Source of the DNA: JADJOY01 sp964450125
GTDB lineage: Bacteria; JADJOY01
Direction: 5' to 3'
Length of the DNA stretch: 28,354 nt
Assembly: GCA_964450125.1 (NCBI GenBank)
Contig: CAYVDO010000056.1
Span: 1-28,354, forward strand
In this document: piece by piece, positions 1-8,494 of the stretch
How the letters are laid out: each line of letters starts with the position of its first letter
How positions within the stretch are numbered: the stretch's first letter is position 1
Translations under genes and position numbers: made by a program
Notes under the pieces: model-generated
Told to the model about the DNA's origin: nothing
The model's input: the letters and a program-made list of their open reading frames with translations, nothing else
Database searches by the model: none

Positions 1-1172
1 GCCTTGAGCGCCTTGAGGGCTCCGCTGATCTTCGGCAGCATGCCGCCGCCGATGACGCCGCGCGCGATGAGGTCCTCGACCTCGGTGAGGCGGAGGGTGC
101 TCATGAGCGAGTTGCGGTCGGCGGGATCGGCGAGCAGGCCGAGAATGGCACACGCTGCCTGGGTCGGCGACTCGACCGGGAGCGCCAGGTAGGCGTCGCC
201 GAGCACCTCCGGCAAGGCGCCTGCCGCCGCAGCGGCGGCGGGACAGCCACACGCCATCGCCTCGAGCGGTGTGAACCCGAAGCCCACGGGAAGCGCCATC
301 GTCACGTAGAGGCTCGCGTTCCGAGAGAGCGCGCGCAACGCCGCATCGCTCACGTTCTCGAGAAACCGAACGTGCTCGGCGACCCCGAGGCGCACGGCGT
401 GCTCGTGCACACGGGGGAAGAATCGGTCGCGAACGCCTGCCACCACGAGCAGCGGCGGGCCGCTCGGATGCGCTGCGTGCAGCAGCTCCTGGAACACGTC
501 GAGCAAACCCTCGACGTTCTTCTGGGGGCGGGTGTTGCCGACGTGCAGCAGGTACGGACGGCTCGGTTCGATTGCCAGTCTCTCGAGCGAGCGGGCGTCG
601 CACGCCGAATCGGCCACCTCGAAGAACTCCGCGCCCAACCCTTCGTACACCACGCGAAATCGTTCGCGTGGAACGCGGTACGTCGCCATCACGTCGTCGC
701 GCGTCCAGGTCGATCCGGCGAGGATGCGATCCGCCACACCGAACGCCCGCCGATAGGCGAGCGCATAGAAGAGTCGCGACGCCAGCGCCACCGCCGGGCC
801 ACGCCCGCCGTGGAAGCCGCGCACGCGCAGCGCCTGGAGATCGTGCGCCGTGACCACGGTGCACGGGGCGGAAGCGAGCGCGACCACGGGAAAGAATGCG
901 TGGAAGACGTCGAGCCGCTCGGCGCGCACCCAACGCCCGAAACGCACGACCGTCGCCAGCGATACCGGCAGAAACGGTACGCCGACCTCGCGCACCCCAG
1001 TCCCCGAGTCCGAGATCAGCGGCTCCGGCAGATCGGCGCGTCGAAACACCACCAGCTCGTGGCCGCGAGCGCTCGCCATCGGCACGAGCTGCCGCACCAG
1101 CTCCGCGCTGTAGCGGCCGATGCCGTGGACGTGGCTCGGGTACACGTAGCGTGCGTCGAGACCGATGCGCAT
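1..1172 (-). CDS. GT4-family glycosyltransferase, 3' end off window and apparently fused to an ArgB-like tail
   Basis: A cytoplasmic GT-B fold glycosyltransferase that would move a sugar from an NDP-sugar onto a lipid-linked glycan. The frame opens at ATG 1172 with MRIGLDARYVYPSHVHGIGR, typical of GT4 enzymes, behind GAGGA about 7 bases upstream. It starts 11 bp after the preceding gene's stop. Further in are HVGNTRPQKN (start of the second Rossmann domain) and GFGFTPLEAMACG followed by LPEVLGD, the donor-binding region. The first Glu of the usual E-x7-E pair is Val here; the second is kept. Odd: after ILGLLADPAD (about 117-146) the frame continues as RLTEVEDLIARGVIGGGMLP, which is the C-terminal region of acetylglutamate kinase and not a glycosyltransferase tail. 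No stop is reached by base 1. The glycosyltransferase call is firm. The tail is probably a chimeric join, though a real fusion cannot be excluded. Confidence 0.85.
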   Translation of the reverse strand, partial: MRIGLDARYVYPSHVHGIGRYSAELVRQLVPMASARGHELVVFRRADLPEPLISDSGTGVREVGVPFLPVSLATVVRFGRWVRAERLDVFHAFFPVVALASAPCTVVTAHDLQALRVRGFHGGRGPAVALASRLFYALAYRRAFGVADRILAGSTWTRDDVMATYRVPRERFRVVYEGLGAEFFEVADSACDARSLERLAIEPSRPYLLHVGNTRPQKNVEGLLDVFQELLHAAHPSGPPLLVVAGVRDRFFPRVHEHAVRLGVAEHVRFLENVSDAALRALSRNASLYVTMALPVGFGFTPLEAMACGCPAAAAAAGALPEVLGDAYLALPVESPTQAACAILGLLADPADRNSLMSTLRLTEVEDLIARGVIGGGMLPKISGALKALK

Positions 1173-1183
1173 GCGAATCCTCG

Positions 1184-2359
1184 TCAGCGCGCGCTCTCGC
1201 CGGTCGCGACTTCGACGTAGAGCTCGGCGGTGCGGGTCGCGATCTCCTCCCAGGAGGGTGTGGCTGCGAGCGCGAGCGCCGCACGTCCCAAACGCCGGCG
1301 CAACGCCCGATCGTCGCGCAACCGCATGACGGCTGCGGCGAGCGCAGCCGCATCGCCAGGGCTCACCAGGATCGCGGGGCATTCCTGCTCGGACCAACCC
1401 GCGGGCAGGTGCTCGCCGAGCGTGGTCACGAGCGGCAATCCGTGGGCCATCGCCGCCAGCAACGAGCCGCGACGTGGGGACGCACCGCCGGCGAACGGAA
1501 AGACCGCGGCGTCGGCCGAGGCGAGCAAGGCACTCAGATCGGGCGCCGCGAGATGGCCCATGCGGCGCAGCGTCCCCTCCGCCTCCGCGGCCGCGAGCGC
1601 CGCGAGATCGCCGCGACGCCGCACGCCGTGGACGCTCGGCGGCGGCTCGCCGATCACCACCAACTCCACCCCGTCGTTCGCCAGCCAGCCGCTCGCGCGC
1701 GCCAGCACGTCGAGCCCGCGATCCTCGGCGAGCAGTCCGAAGTGCACCACCAGGAACGACTCCGGTGACAGGCCGCGGCGGCGCCGCACACCCGCGACGT
1801 CCACGGTTCTCGTCGACGGCAGGATGTTGGCCGCAATCGGGATCACTGCGTGACGTGTGCGCGCGAGCCCAGGCCAGGCGAGCGCCGCATCCCGATCGCG
1901 CTCGCTGGTGAAAGCCACGCCGTCGCTCCCGATCAGGTTGAGCCAAGCCCGTGCGCGAAACCTCGGGCTGCGCTCCGAGAACTCGTGGAGCGTGGTCACC
2001 ACGGCAGCGCGTCGCCCACCCTTCGGGCGAGCGCTACGGACCACCCAGGGAATCGTGTTGGCCAGACCGCCTCGATCCTGCACTCCCAGTCGCGAGGGAT
2101 ACATGACGTGGACGACGTCCGGTGCGAGCCGGAGGATCGCGTCGCGCAACCGCTCGATCTCGTCCAAGCGCCAGCCCTCCATGAGCCGATGCACTTCGAC
2201 ACCTTTGAACGGCGTCTTCGGCCCCGGGCCCGTCGAAGTGAGCACGTCGACGCGCTCGAAGTCGCGAAGCCGTACCAGCTCGCGGGCGAGCCGCGCCGTG
2301 TAGTCGCCGACGCCGCAGACCTGATCTGGGAAGGTGCCGCTCAAGAGCAGGAGACGCAT
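1184..2359 (-). CDS. GT4-like glycosyltransferase
   Basis: A 391-residue glycosyltransferase, presumably adding one residue of the polysaccharide made by this operon. I chose ATG 2359 because MRLLLLSGTFPDQVCGVGDY is the usual N-terminal strand and glycine loop of GT-B enzymes. A GTG at 2416 in the same frame would add 19 Arg/Pro-rich residues overlapping the previous gene. No good Shine-Dalgarno is visible for either start. The C-terminal donor-site region reads RRGSLLAAMAHGLPLVTT, so the second Glu of E-x7-E is replaced by Ala, as in some GT4 subgroups. The gene lies 25 bp after the upstream glycosyltransferase and 11 bp before the next one, so co-transcription is likely. Acceptor and donor sugar cannot be told from sequence. 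Confidence 0.85.
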   Translation of the reverse strand: MRLLLLSGTFPDQVCGVGDYTARLARELVRLRDFERVDVLTSTGPGPKTPFKGVEVHRLMEGWRLDEIERLRDAILRLAPDVVHVMYPSRLGVQDRGGLANTIPWVVRSARPKGGRRAAVVTTLHEFSERSPRFRARAWLNLIGSDGVAFTSERDRDAALAWPGLARTRHAVIPIAANILPSTRTVDVAGVRRRRGLSPESFLVVHFGLLAEDRGLDVLARASGWLANDGVELVVIGEPPPSVHGVRRRGDLAALAAAEAEGTLRRMGHLAAPDLSALLASADAAVFPFAGGASPRRGSLLAAMAHGLPLVTTLGEHLPAGWSEQECPAILVSPGDAAALAAAVMRLRDDRALRRRLGRAALALAATPSWEEIATRTAELYVEVATGESAR

Positions 2360-2384
2360 GGGGAAAGGCGGACGCGCGGGACGC

Positions 2385-3533
2385 TCAACGGGTCTGGGTA
2401 CGCTCGAACGCCGCACGATACACCGCTGCGGTCGCCGCGGCGGCCGACACCCAGGTCATCGTCCGCGTGCAGTCGAGGCCACGCGCCACCCGCGACGTGA
2501 CCTCCGCGCCGCCGCGCAACGTGTCCTCGATGGCGCGGGCCACAGCGAGCGGCGACGCACCCAGCGACACGAGCTGCGCGAACGGGCGCGCCCGCTCGAG
2601 AAGTGGCGGGATCGAGGTGCAAATCACCGGCACGCCGCACGCCGCCGCCTCGAACACGGGAATTCCGAAGCCCTCGTAGCGCGACAAGAACACGAGCGCG
2701 CCGGCGCCACGATAGAGGGCCGGTAGCTCGGCGCGCACGACGCCTCCCACGTGGATCACTCGGCCTGCGCGCGCGCGGATCTCTTTCCGCAAAGCGGTGT
2801 CCATGGCGACGTCCGGCCCCACCAACACCAGCGGCAGCGCGGCGGCGCACGAGCGTTCGAGGGCCGCGTGCGCCGCGAGCAGCTCGGTGATTCCCTTGCG
2901 CGCCTCGATCGCGCCCACGAAAAGCAGGTAGCGCGGCGGCAAGCCGTGGCGCTCGCGAATTGCTGCGTCGTCGCGTCCAGGCGACTGCTGAAACACCGCG
3001 TCGATGCCGTGCGGGACGACGTGGACCTTGTCGCGGACCTCGGGAAACGCGCGCGTCAACGCGTCGCGGGTGAAGGCACTCGGCGTCACGATCGCGCTCG
3101 CGCAGCCGAGTGACGCCGCGAACCAGCGTTCGAGGAAGTCACGCAGCGCCGCGCGAACCCAGCCGGGCTCCTCGCGCCACGCGAGGTCGTGGACGGTGAG
3201 CACCACCGCCGCCTCGCGCGCACGCGGCGCGAGCAGATCGGTGGCGTGAAACACGTCGACGGGCCCCACCAGATCCTCGATCCCGCCCACGCCGCGATCG
3301 AGCCACGAGCGATTGAGCAAGCGGCGCGGAATGCGGGTGTGAACGCAGCGCAAGCCCGCCCGCTCCACGCCCTCCAGGCGCGGCGAGCGCAGCGATGGCT
3401 GGTTCACCCAAGCCACCAGCGATCGCGCTCCCAACGCCTCGCGCGCCGACAAGAGCCCGCGCACGTAGCTCGCGATTCCCGTGGCGTGGCGGGCGATGGG
3501 CGTCGCGTCGAGTGCGATCCGAAGGCCACTCAT
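2385..3533 (-). CDS. GT4-family glycosyltransferase
   Basis: A 382-residue retaining-type glycosyltransferase. The start ATG 3533 gives MSGLRIALDATPIARHATGI, a classic GT4 N-terminus, and overlaps the stop of the upstream ligase-like gene by 4 bp (ATGA), which implies translational coupling. An in-frame open stretch continues upstream to 4133 but lies antisense-free inside the ligase gene in another frame, and its composition is not protein-like. The second domain begins LLFVGAIEARKG, and the donor site has an intact E-x7-E in EGFGIPVFEAAACGVPV, so the enzyme should be catalytically competent. It is the third glycosyltransferase in a row on this strand, suggesting at least three distinct linkages in the repeat unit or core. 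Confidence 0.9.
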   Translation of the reverse strand: MSGLRIALDATPIARHATGIASYVRGLLSAREALGARSLVAWVNQPSLRSPRLEGVERAGLRCVHTRIPRRLLNRSWLDRGVGGIEDLVGPVDVFHATDLLAPRAREAAVVLTVHDLAWREEPGWVRAALRDFLERWFAASLGCASAIVTPSAFTRDALTRAFPEVRDKVHVVPHGIDAVFQQSPGRDDAAIRERHGLPPRYLLFVGAIEARKGITELLAAHAALERSCAAALPLVLVGPDVAMDTALRKEIRARAGRVIHVGGVVRAELPALYRGAGALVFLSRYEGFGIPVFEAAACGVPVICTSIPPLLERARPFAQLVSLGASPLAVARAIEDTLRGGAEVTSRVARGLDCTRTMTWVSAAAATAAVYRAAFERTQTR

Positions 3534-5155
3534 GCTGCACGCCCCGCGTTCGTCGCGACGGGCGCGGGCGCGTCCGCGCGGGGTGGCTTTCGAGCGAGCG
3601 TCATCCCGGCGAGGATCATCGCCGGATACGCCACGGGCCGTTCGGTGAGCGCGTGCAGGAAGAACGCCGCCAGCGCCAGCGCCACCCAGCCCGCCGCGAC
3701 ACCGGCAGCGCCGGCCTCGCCCAGCGACGACCGAGCGAGCAACGCCCGCCCGACGCTCATCACCCATCCCGCCAACAGCACCAGCCCCACCACCCCGAAC
3801 TCCACGCCGAACTGAAGGTAGGAGCTCTCGGTCACGATTCCGTTCGCTCCCAGCATGCGCACCGAAACCTCGCCGGCGCGCCCTGGACCAAGCCCGAAGG
3901 GATGATCGGAGAGTGTCTGCGCACCACGCAGCCAGGCCTCGAAGTGGCGCGGAGTCGAAGTATCCGTCGCTGCACCTGCGAGCGTGTCCCGCGTCCACGA
4001 AGCGAGCCGCGGCGCGAGCGGCAGCGTGGCGACCACCATCGCCAGCGCCGCGATGCCGATCCAACGCCGCGCACCGGGATTCCGCCAATGGGCCCGAGCC
4101 ACCAGGACCGCGCCGAAAGCGAGACCGAGCCACGCGCTGCGCGTGAACGTGGCCAGCACCGCGAGCGCCAGGCCCACCGCCGCCACCAGCGACCGAGCGC
4201 GCGCCCGCCGATCGCGGGCGAGGAAGGCCTCGTCGAGCGCCAGCAGGCTCGCGAGCGCGAGGAAGAGCCCTGCAGGCAGCGGATCGAGGAAGACCGAGGT
4301 CAGCCGATGATGCTCGTAGCCCGGCACCTTGAAATCACGCGGGCCGGTGTACCCCGCTGCCGCGTACCAATCGGGCCCGATCACCAGCAATTGCACGAAG
4401 CCGAACACCGCCAGCGCGATCGCCAACGCGATCGTCAGCCGGCGCAGCGCGCGCGCGTCGACGAGCCCAGCGCGGCAGGACGCCCACCCGATGGCGAGCA
4501 GCGCGAGCGGCCCCAGATCCGCCGCCAGACCGCGGAGCGCGAGCCCCAGCTCCACCGACTGGGTGACGACGGCGCGCACGCTCATCGCGGCGATCCACAC
4601 GAGCATCGCAACGCTCCAGCGCAGCGGTGCTGCCCACCGCCGCAGGTAACGCCAACGGCCCGCGCTGTGCGCGCCGCGCACGCCGATCACCATCATTCGC
4701 GCGGCGAGCGTCGCGATCCCCAGCTCCTTCCACTGACCGAGCGCTGCGCTGTCGATCCACCACCGGCCTTCGAGCAAGCTCAGCACCAGCGTGTGGAACG
4801 GCGCCAGAACGACGAGCCCGCCGAGCGCCACCGCTGGGCGCTCCCACGCGAGCGCAGCCCACGCCAGGCCCCCGACGGCGAGCGCCAGCGAGCGCACACT
4901 GGCGGTGGCGAGCAACGGCGCACCCAGCGCAGCCGCGACCGCCACGAGGACGAGCGTTGCAGACGATGTGCGTCGCGCTCCGAAGCTCACGGCTTCGAGC
5001 GCCAGCATCCCGCCGGCCACGGCCGCGCACGGAATCGGTGGCAGCCATGCGCCCGCGGCGCCCAGCAGGAGCGCGTAGCCGAGCACGCGCGCCACCGTCG
5101 CGAGCGGCAGCCCACGGCGGAAACGGGATGCGGTGGAGGCAGCTGCGATCGACAT
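3530..5155 (-). CDS. O-antigen ligase/polymerase-like membrane protein (Wzy/WaaL type)
   Basis: A polytopic inner-membrane protein of 541 residues with ten or more hydrophobic segments, separated by short Arg-rich loops. The middle holds the ligase-family pattern: HHRLTSVFLDPLPAGLFLAL, then a helix, then LAVLATFTRSAWLGLAFGA, where the Arg in TRSAWLG is a hallmark of the Wzy_C domain. A large periplasmic loop follows (roughly 100 residues), then a last helix pair. Family members polymerise undecaprenyl-linked repeats or ligate glycans to lipid A or proteins; sequence alone does not tell which. ATG 5155 is preferred; a TTG at 5206 in frame would add 17 residues. Neither has a strong Shine-Dalgarno. 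It is the first gene of the operon and is divergent from the amidase, so the promoter should lie in 5156-5312. Confidence 0.85.
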   Translation of the reverse strand: MSIAAASTASRFRRGLPLATVARVLGYALLLGAAGAWLPPIPCAAVAGGMLALEAVSFGARRTSSATLVLVAVAAALGAPLLATASVRSLALAVGGLAWAALAWERPAVALGGLVVLAPFHTLVLSLLEGRWWIDSAALGQWKELGIATLAARMMVIGVRGAHSAGRWRYLRRWAAPLRWSVAMLVWIAAMSVRAVVTQSVELGLALRGLAADLGPLALLAIGWASCRAGLVDARALRRLTIALAIALAVFGFVQLLVIGPDWYAAAGYTGPRDFKVPGYEHHRLTSVFLDPLPAGLFLALASLLALDEAFLARDRRARARSLVAAVGLALAVLATFTRSAWLGLAFGAVLVARAHWRNPGARRWIGIAALAMVVATLPLAPRLASWTRDTLAGAATDTSTPRHFEAWLRGAQTLSDHPFGLGPGRAGEVSVRMLGANGIVTESSYLQFGVEFGVVGLVLLAGWVMSVGRALLARSSLGEAGAAGVAAGWVALALAAFFLHALTERPVAYPAMILAGMTLARKPPRADAPAPVATNAGRAA

Positions 5156-5312
5156 CACGGTTCGGCTCGACGCGGCGATTGAACCACTGGCGATCGCTCC
5201 GTCCAATCGACGCAGCGGGGATCAGGCTCGTGCGCGCGCTCCGCGCCGGTGTCCACGGGATCGCCGCCGCCCCGCGCTTCGGGCAGCCTTGAGCGCGAAA
5301 GCGAGGAAGAGC

Positions 5313-6704
5313 ATGGCCATCCCCACCGATCCGTTCGCGTGCTCGGCGCTCGAGCAGGCGGCGCTGGTTCGCACGCGCGCCATTTCCGCCGAGGAGCTCG
5401 CGCGGGGATACCTGGCGCGCATCGAGCGCCACGACTCACGCCTCAACGCCTTCGTCGAGCTACATGCCGGACGTGCCCTCGCTCGTGCGCGCCACGTCGA
5501 CCGCGGCCTTGCCAGCAATCCGAACGCGCCCACATCCACGTTCCTGGGCGTGCCGTTCGCCATCAAAGACACCGACGCCGTGCGCTTCGCGTTCAATCGC
5601 GCTGGGTCGCGCGCCTACCGCTACGTGTGGATGCCCTTCGATGCACCGGCGGTGCGGCTCCTTCGGCGCGCGGGATTCGTGATCCTCGGCAAGACCAGCA
5701 CCTCCGAGCTGGCGCTCATGCCGGTGGTCGAGCCCGACATCCACCCGCCCACGGCGAACCCGTGGAACCTCGGGCACAGCTCGGGCGGCTCGAGTGGTGG
5801 CTCGGCGAGCGCCGTCGCCGCGGGGTTCGTGCCCATCGCGCACGCGGCCGACGGCGGTGGCTCGATCCGCATCCCGGCCTCCTTCTGTCATCTCTTCGGC
5901 TACAAGGCCTCGCGTGGGCTCCTGCCGGATTTCTACGCGGCCATGGATCCCGTGGGACTCTCGATCATGGGCTCGGTCGCGCATCGCGTGGCGGACGCCG
6001 CCGCGGTGCTCGATGCGCTGCGCGGCGACGCGATCGGACCGGGCGCGCCCGAAGCACTGCGGAACGCGGCACTCGCGCCGCCGCCACCCGGACTGCGCAT
6101 CGGGCTTTGCCTCGAAGCACCGACGGCCAGCGTGGAACCCGAGATCGCAGCCGCCGTCACCGCCATCGCGCGCGTCCTCGAGAGCCTCGGTCACAGGGTC
6201 GAGCCGCTCGCGTGTCCCGCCGGCTCGCTCGACGAGTTCCTGCCCGTTTACCAGCGCCTCGCGGCCAATCCACCTGCACTCAGCGAGCGCGCGTTCCAGC
6301 CCGTCACCCGCTGGCTGCGCGACGCCGGCAAGCGCCTCACCGCCGCCGACGCCATCGCCGCCAACGAGCGGCTGAGCGCGCGGCTCCTCGATTGGTTCGG
6401 TGATCTCGATCTCTGCCTGACGCCAACCGTGGGCCGCCTGCCGCCGCGCCTGGGCGAATGGTCGCATCTGCCCGCGGAGGCGCAGTTCCGCGCCGCCGCC
6501 GAGCTCGGGGCGTTCACGGCCGCGTTCAACATCACGGGACAGCCTTCGGCGAGCGTTCCCGCCGGCCTGAGCGCCACGGGCTTACCCATCGGCGCCATGC
6601 TCACCGGCTGTCGCGGCGCGGATCTCACGCTGCTGCGGGTATGCCATCAGCTCGAGGTGGAGCTCGCCTGGCATCGGCGTCGTCCGCCACTCGACCCCAC
6701 GTGA
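5313..6704 (+). CDS. Amidase signature family hydrolase
   Basis: A 463-residue amidase with a complete Ser-cisSer-Lys triad: Lys85 in GVPFAIKDTD, the cis Ser at 160/161 in GHSSGGSSGGSASAVAAG, and nucleophile Ser184 in DGGGSIRIPAS. Length and order match the family (GatA, fatty-acid amide hydrolase and nylon-oligomer type enzymes). The start ATG 5313 follows AGGAAG with good spacing; the open frame upstream is Arg-rich and not protein-like. There is no signal peptide, so it should be cytoplasmic. No gatC or gatB lies nearby, and the N-terminus looks more like stand-alone amidases, so a role in tRNA amidation is unlikely. The substrate is unknown. It stands alone on the plus strand, between divergent (polysaccharide) and convergent (acetyltransferase) neighbours; its stop is 15 bp from the convergent gene's stop. 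Confidence 0.9.
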   Translation: MAIPTDPFACSALEQAALVRTRAISAEELARGYLARIERHDSRLNAFVELHAGRALARARHVDRGLASNPNAPTSTFLGVPFAIKDTDAVRFAFNRAGSRAYRYVWMPFDAPAVRLLRRAGFVILGKTSTSELALMPVVEPDIHPPTANPWNLGHSSGGSSGGSASAVAAGFVPIAHAADGGGSIRIPASFCHLFGYKASRGLLPDFYAAMDPVGLSIMGSVAHRVADAAAVLDALRGDAIGPGAPEALRNAALAPPPPGLRIGLCLEAPTASVEPEIAAAVTAIARVLESLGHRVEPLACPAGSLDEFLPVYQRLAANPPALSERAFQPVTRWLRDAGKRLTAADAIAANERLSARLLDWFGDLDLCLTPTVGRLPPRLGEWSHLPAEAQFRAAAELGAFTAAFNITGQPSASVPAGLSATGLPIGAMLTGCRGADLTLLRVCHQLEVELAWHRRRPPLDPT

Positions 6705-6719
6705 GCCGAACGATGCACT

Positions 6720-7259
6720 TCATCCGGAGGCAGCCTTCCAGTCGGCGCGGATTCGGGCGTAGCGCAGACCGTCTCCCACCCGGCCGTCCTTGACGACGTA
6801 GCAGCGCAACCGGCCCTCGAGCTGATAGCCCGCCTTCTCGAGCACTCGCGCGGAGGCGGGGTTCCATTCGTAGACCGTGGCTTCCAAGCGCAACAGATCG
6901 GAGTGCGTGAACGCGTGATCCGTGGCCGCGCTGAGCGCCGCGGTTGCGATCCCTCGGCCCCAGTAGCGCCTGCCGATCCAGTAGCCGATCTCGGCACCGA
7001 CCCGGTGCACGTCCTCGAATCGGTCGAAGCCGACGGCGCCGGCGGCCTCACCCGCCACCTCGATCGCGAATTGCGTCGGCGTACCTGCGAGCGTGGCGCA
7101 ATGGGCGATCCACGCCTGGGCATGGGCCCGCGTGTACGGATGCGGGAAGCGATCGCGCAGGTTCCGCCACACCTCCACGTCGTTGGCATGACGCGCCAGA
7201 GCCTCCACGTCGCGCGTTTCCCAGGGCCTGAGCACGAGCCCACCCCGCTCGATCCTCAC
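6720..7259 (-). CDS. GNAT acetyltransferase, RimJ/RimL type
   Basis: A 179-residue GCN5-related N-acetyltransferase. It starts GTG 7259, overlapping the upstream stop by 4 bp (GTGA). The N-terminus GGLVLRPWETRDVEALARHA is typical of RimJ/RimL-like enzymes. EIGYWIGRRYWGRGIATAAL contains the acetyl-CoA pyrophosphate loop (R-x-x-G-x-A), and LEATVYEWNPASARVLEKAG is the usual closing motif in which Asn and the following helix complete the fold. Family members acetylate protein N-termini, amino sugars or amino acids. Last gene of a coupled trio with a synthetase-like protein and a two-TM protein. Whether it serves glycan modification or another role is not decidable here. Confidence 0.9.
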   Translation of the reverse strand: MRIERGGLVLRPWETRDVEALARHANDVEVWRNLRDRFPHPYTRAHAQAWIAHCATLAGTPTQFAIEVAGEAAGAVGFDRFEDVHRVGAEIGYWIGRRYWGRGIATAALSAATDHAFTHSDLLRLEATVYEWNPASARVLEKAGYQLEGRLRCYVVKDGRVGDGLRYARIRADWKAASG

Positions 7260-8494
7260 GCGGCGCCTCCGCTCGCGCGCAACCCGCTGTCGTCGAAGAG
7301 CTTTACCACCAGCTCCGCACCAGCCGCGCTGGTCACCCAGCGCTCGCGGCGATCGGAGAGCAGCTCGCGCGTCCACGGGAGCGCGCCACCGTCGCCGATC
7401 GCCACCTCGAAACCATCGGGACGACGGATGAAGAAGCGTATCGTGGCGCCCTCGTAGTAGTGGATTCCTTCCAGACGGGCGAGATCGAAGCGCACGTCGA
7501 GCGACGGATGGCGCGCGCGCAGCGGCGTGGCGAGGAAGTCCACGAGGGTGCGGGCCCAGCCACGCTCGGTGTCGCCGAGACCGAGGGCCATCACCGCCGC
7601 AACCGGATCCTCCACGCTCCTCGGCAGCTCGACACCGCTCGCGGCGATGAGCGACTCGCCGGCCTCCGGCCGGTGCGCTCGGGCGCCTCGCCCGAGCGCC
7701 GCGGCATCGAGGCCGCGCGCCGCGAAACACGCCCGTACCAGGCGCGTGTCCGAGAGCACCACGCGCGTGCCTGCGATCGCGAAGCCTGCTGCGGGCAACG
7801 CGGCGACGATCCGCATCCACACGTCGAGGTGCTCGGCGAGCGCTTCCGCATCCACTCGATCACCGTTGCGGTCGGCGGCGGTGCGCGCGGCCGTGCCCAG
7901 CGCGAAGAGCCGGAAATGCGGCGAGAAGCCGGGCTGATCCACGGGCTGGAGCCGTGCCACTCGCTGGCTCGCGGCATAGCGCAGCGGCGCCTCGGCGCGA
8001 CCGCGACAGCGCGCCTCCACGGCATGAAGCGCCATCGCGGTGGTGGGATCGGCGGCAACCTCGGTGAAGCGAAGCGCCCCCAGGACGTTGTTGGGATCGA
8101 TGCCCACACACGCCGAGGTGCCGAGCGGCATCACCGGCGCCAGGTCGAGCGCCTCGAATGCGCTCGAGCATTCGAACGCCACCGCGTCGAATGCGTGCAT
8201 CCGCCGTGCGTCGGCACTGGATGCCTGAAGCAACGGTGTGCGCGCCGCATGGTCGCGGACGTCGGCGAAGCGGCGCGCGCGGGCACGGTGCCGGAACGCG
8301 TGTAGGAGCAGCGTCGTCAGATCCGATCCCGAGAGCGCGTGCGCGAGCAGCTCGTGAAGCGGTCGATCGGCAAAGCGCTCCGCAGCCCGCTTCGCCACCC
8401 GCGCCGCGAGGCCCTCCGTGGCATCCCGTGATTCGCCATCCCCGGCTTCGGGCGGAACTGCCGCGGATGGCGAGCGATCGTCGCGCCTCGTCAT
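7256..8494 (-). CDS. HisRS/HisZ-like class II aminoacyl-tRNA synthetase paralogue
   Basis: A 412-residue protein that I read as a class II synthetase-like catalytic domain of the HisRS/HisZ type with altered motifs. RLEGIHYYEGATIRFFI (about 340-356) matches the HisRS segment centred on LDYYTG, and VAIGDGGALPW (365-373) sits where HisRS has GGRYD. FSPHFRLFALG (190-200) is in the motif 2 position, and DRVDAEALAEHLDVW (212-226) resembles the conserved acidic helix start. No anticodon-binding domain follows, and the first 45 residues are low-complexity. It may be a regulatory or amino-acid-activating paralogue rather than a true tRNA synthetase. ATG 8494 overlaps the upstream stop (ATGA); the stop overlaps the acetyltransferase start (GTGA). 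The assignment is by pattern recognition only. Confidence 0.6.
   Translation of the reverse strand: MTRRDDRSPSAAVPPEAGDGESRDATEGLAARVAKRAAERFADRPLHELLAHALSGSDLTTLLLHAFRHRARARRFADVRDHAARTPLLQASSADARRMHAFDAVAFECSSAFEALDLAPVMPLGTSACVGIDPNNVLGALRFTEVAADPTTAMALHAVEARCRGRAEAPLRYAASQRVARLQPVDQPGFSPHFRLFALGTAARTAADRNGDRVDAEALAEHLDVWMRIVAALPAAGFAIAGTRVVLSDTRLVRACFAARGLDAAALGRGARAHRPEAGESLIAASGVELPRSVEDPVAAVMALGLGDTERGWARTLVDFLATPLRARHPSLDVRFDLARLEGIHYYEGATIRFFIRRPDGFEVAIGDGGALPWTRELLSDRRERWVTSAAGAELVVKLFDDSGLRASGGAA

Noticed and set aside
372..1220. 282-codon plus-strand open frame
   Set aside because: Antisense to the glycosyltransferase running off the left edge.
3395..5182. 595-codon plus-strand open frame
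   Set aside because: Antisense to the ligase-like gene; very rich in Arg, Gln, Glu and His, the usual shadow of a high-GC gene.
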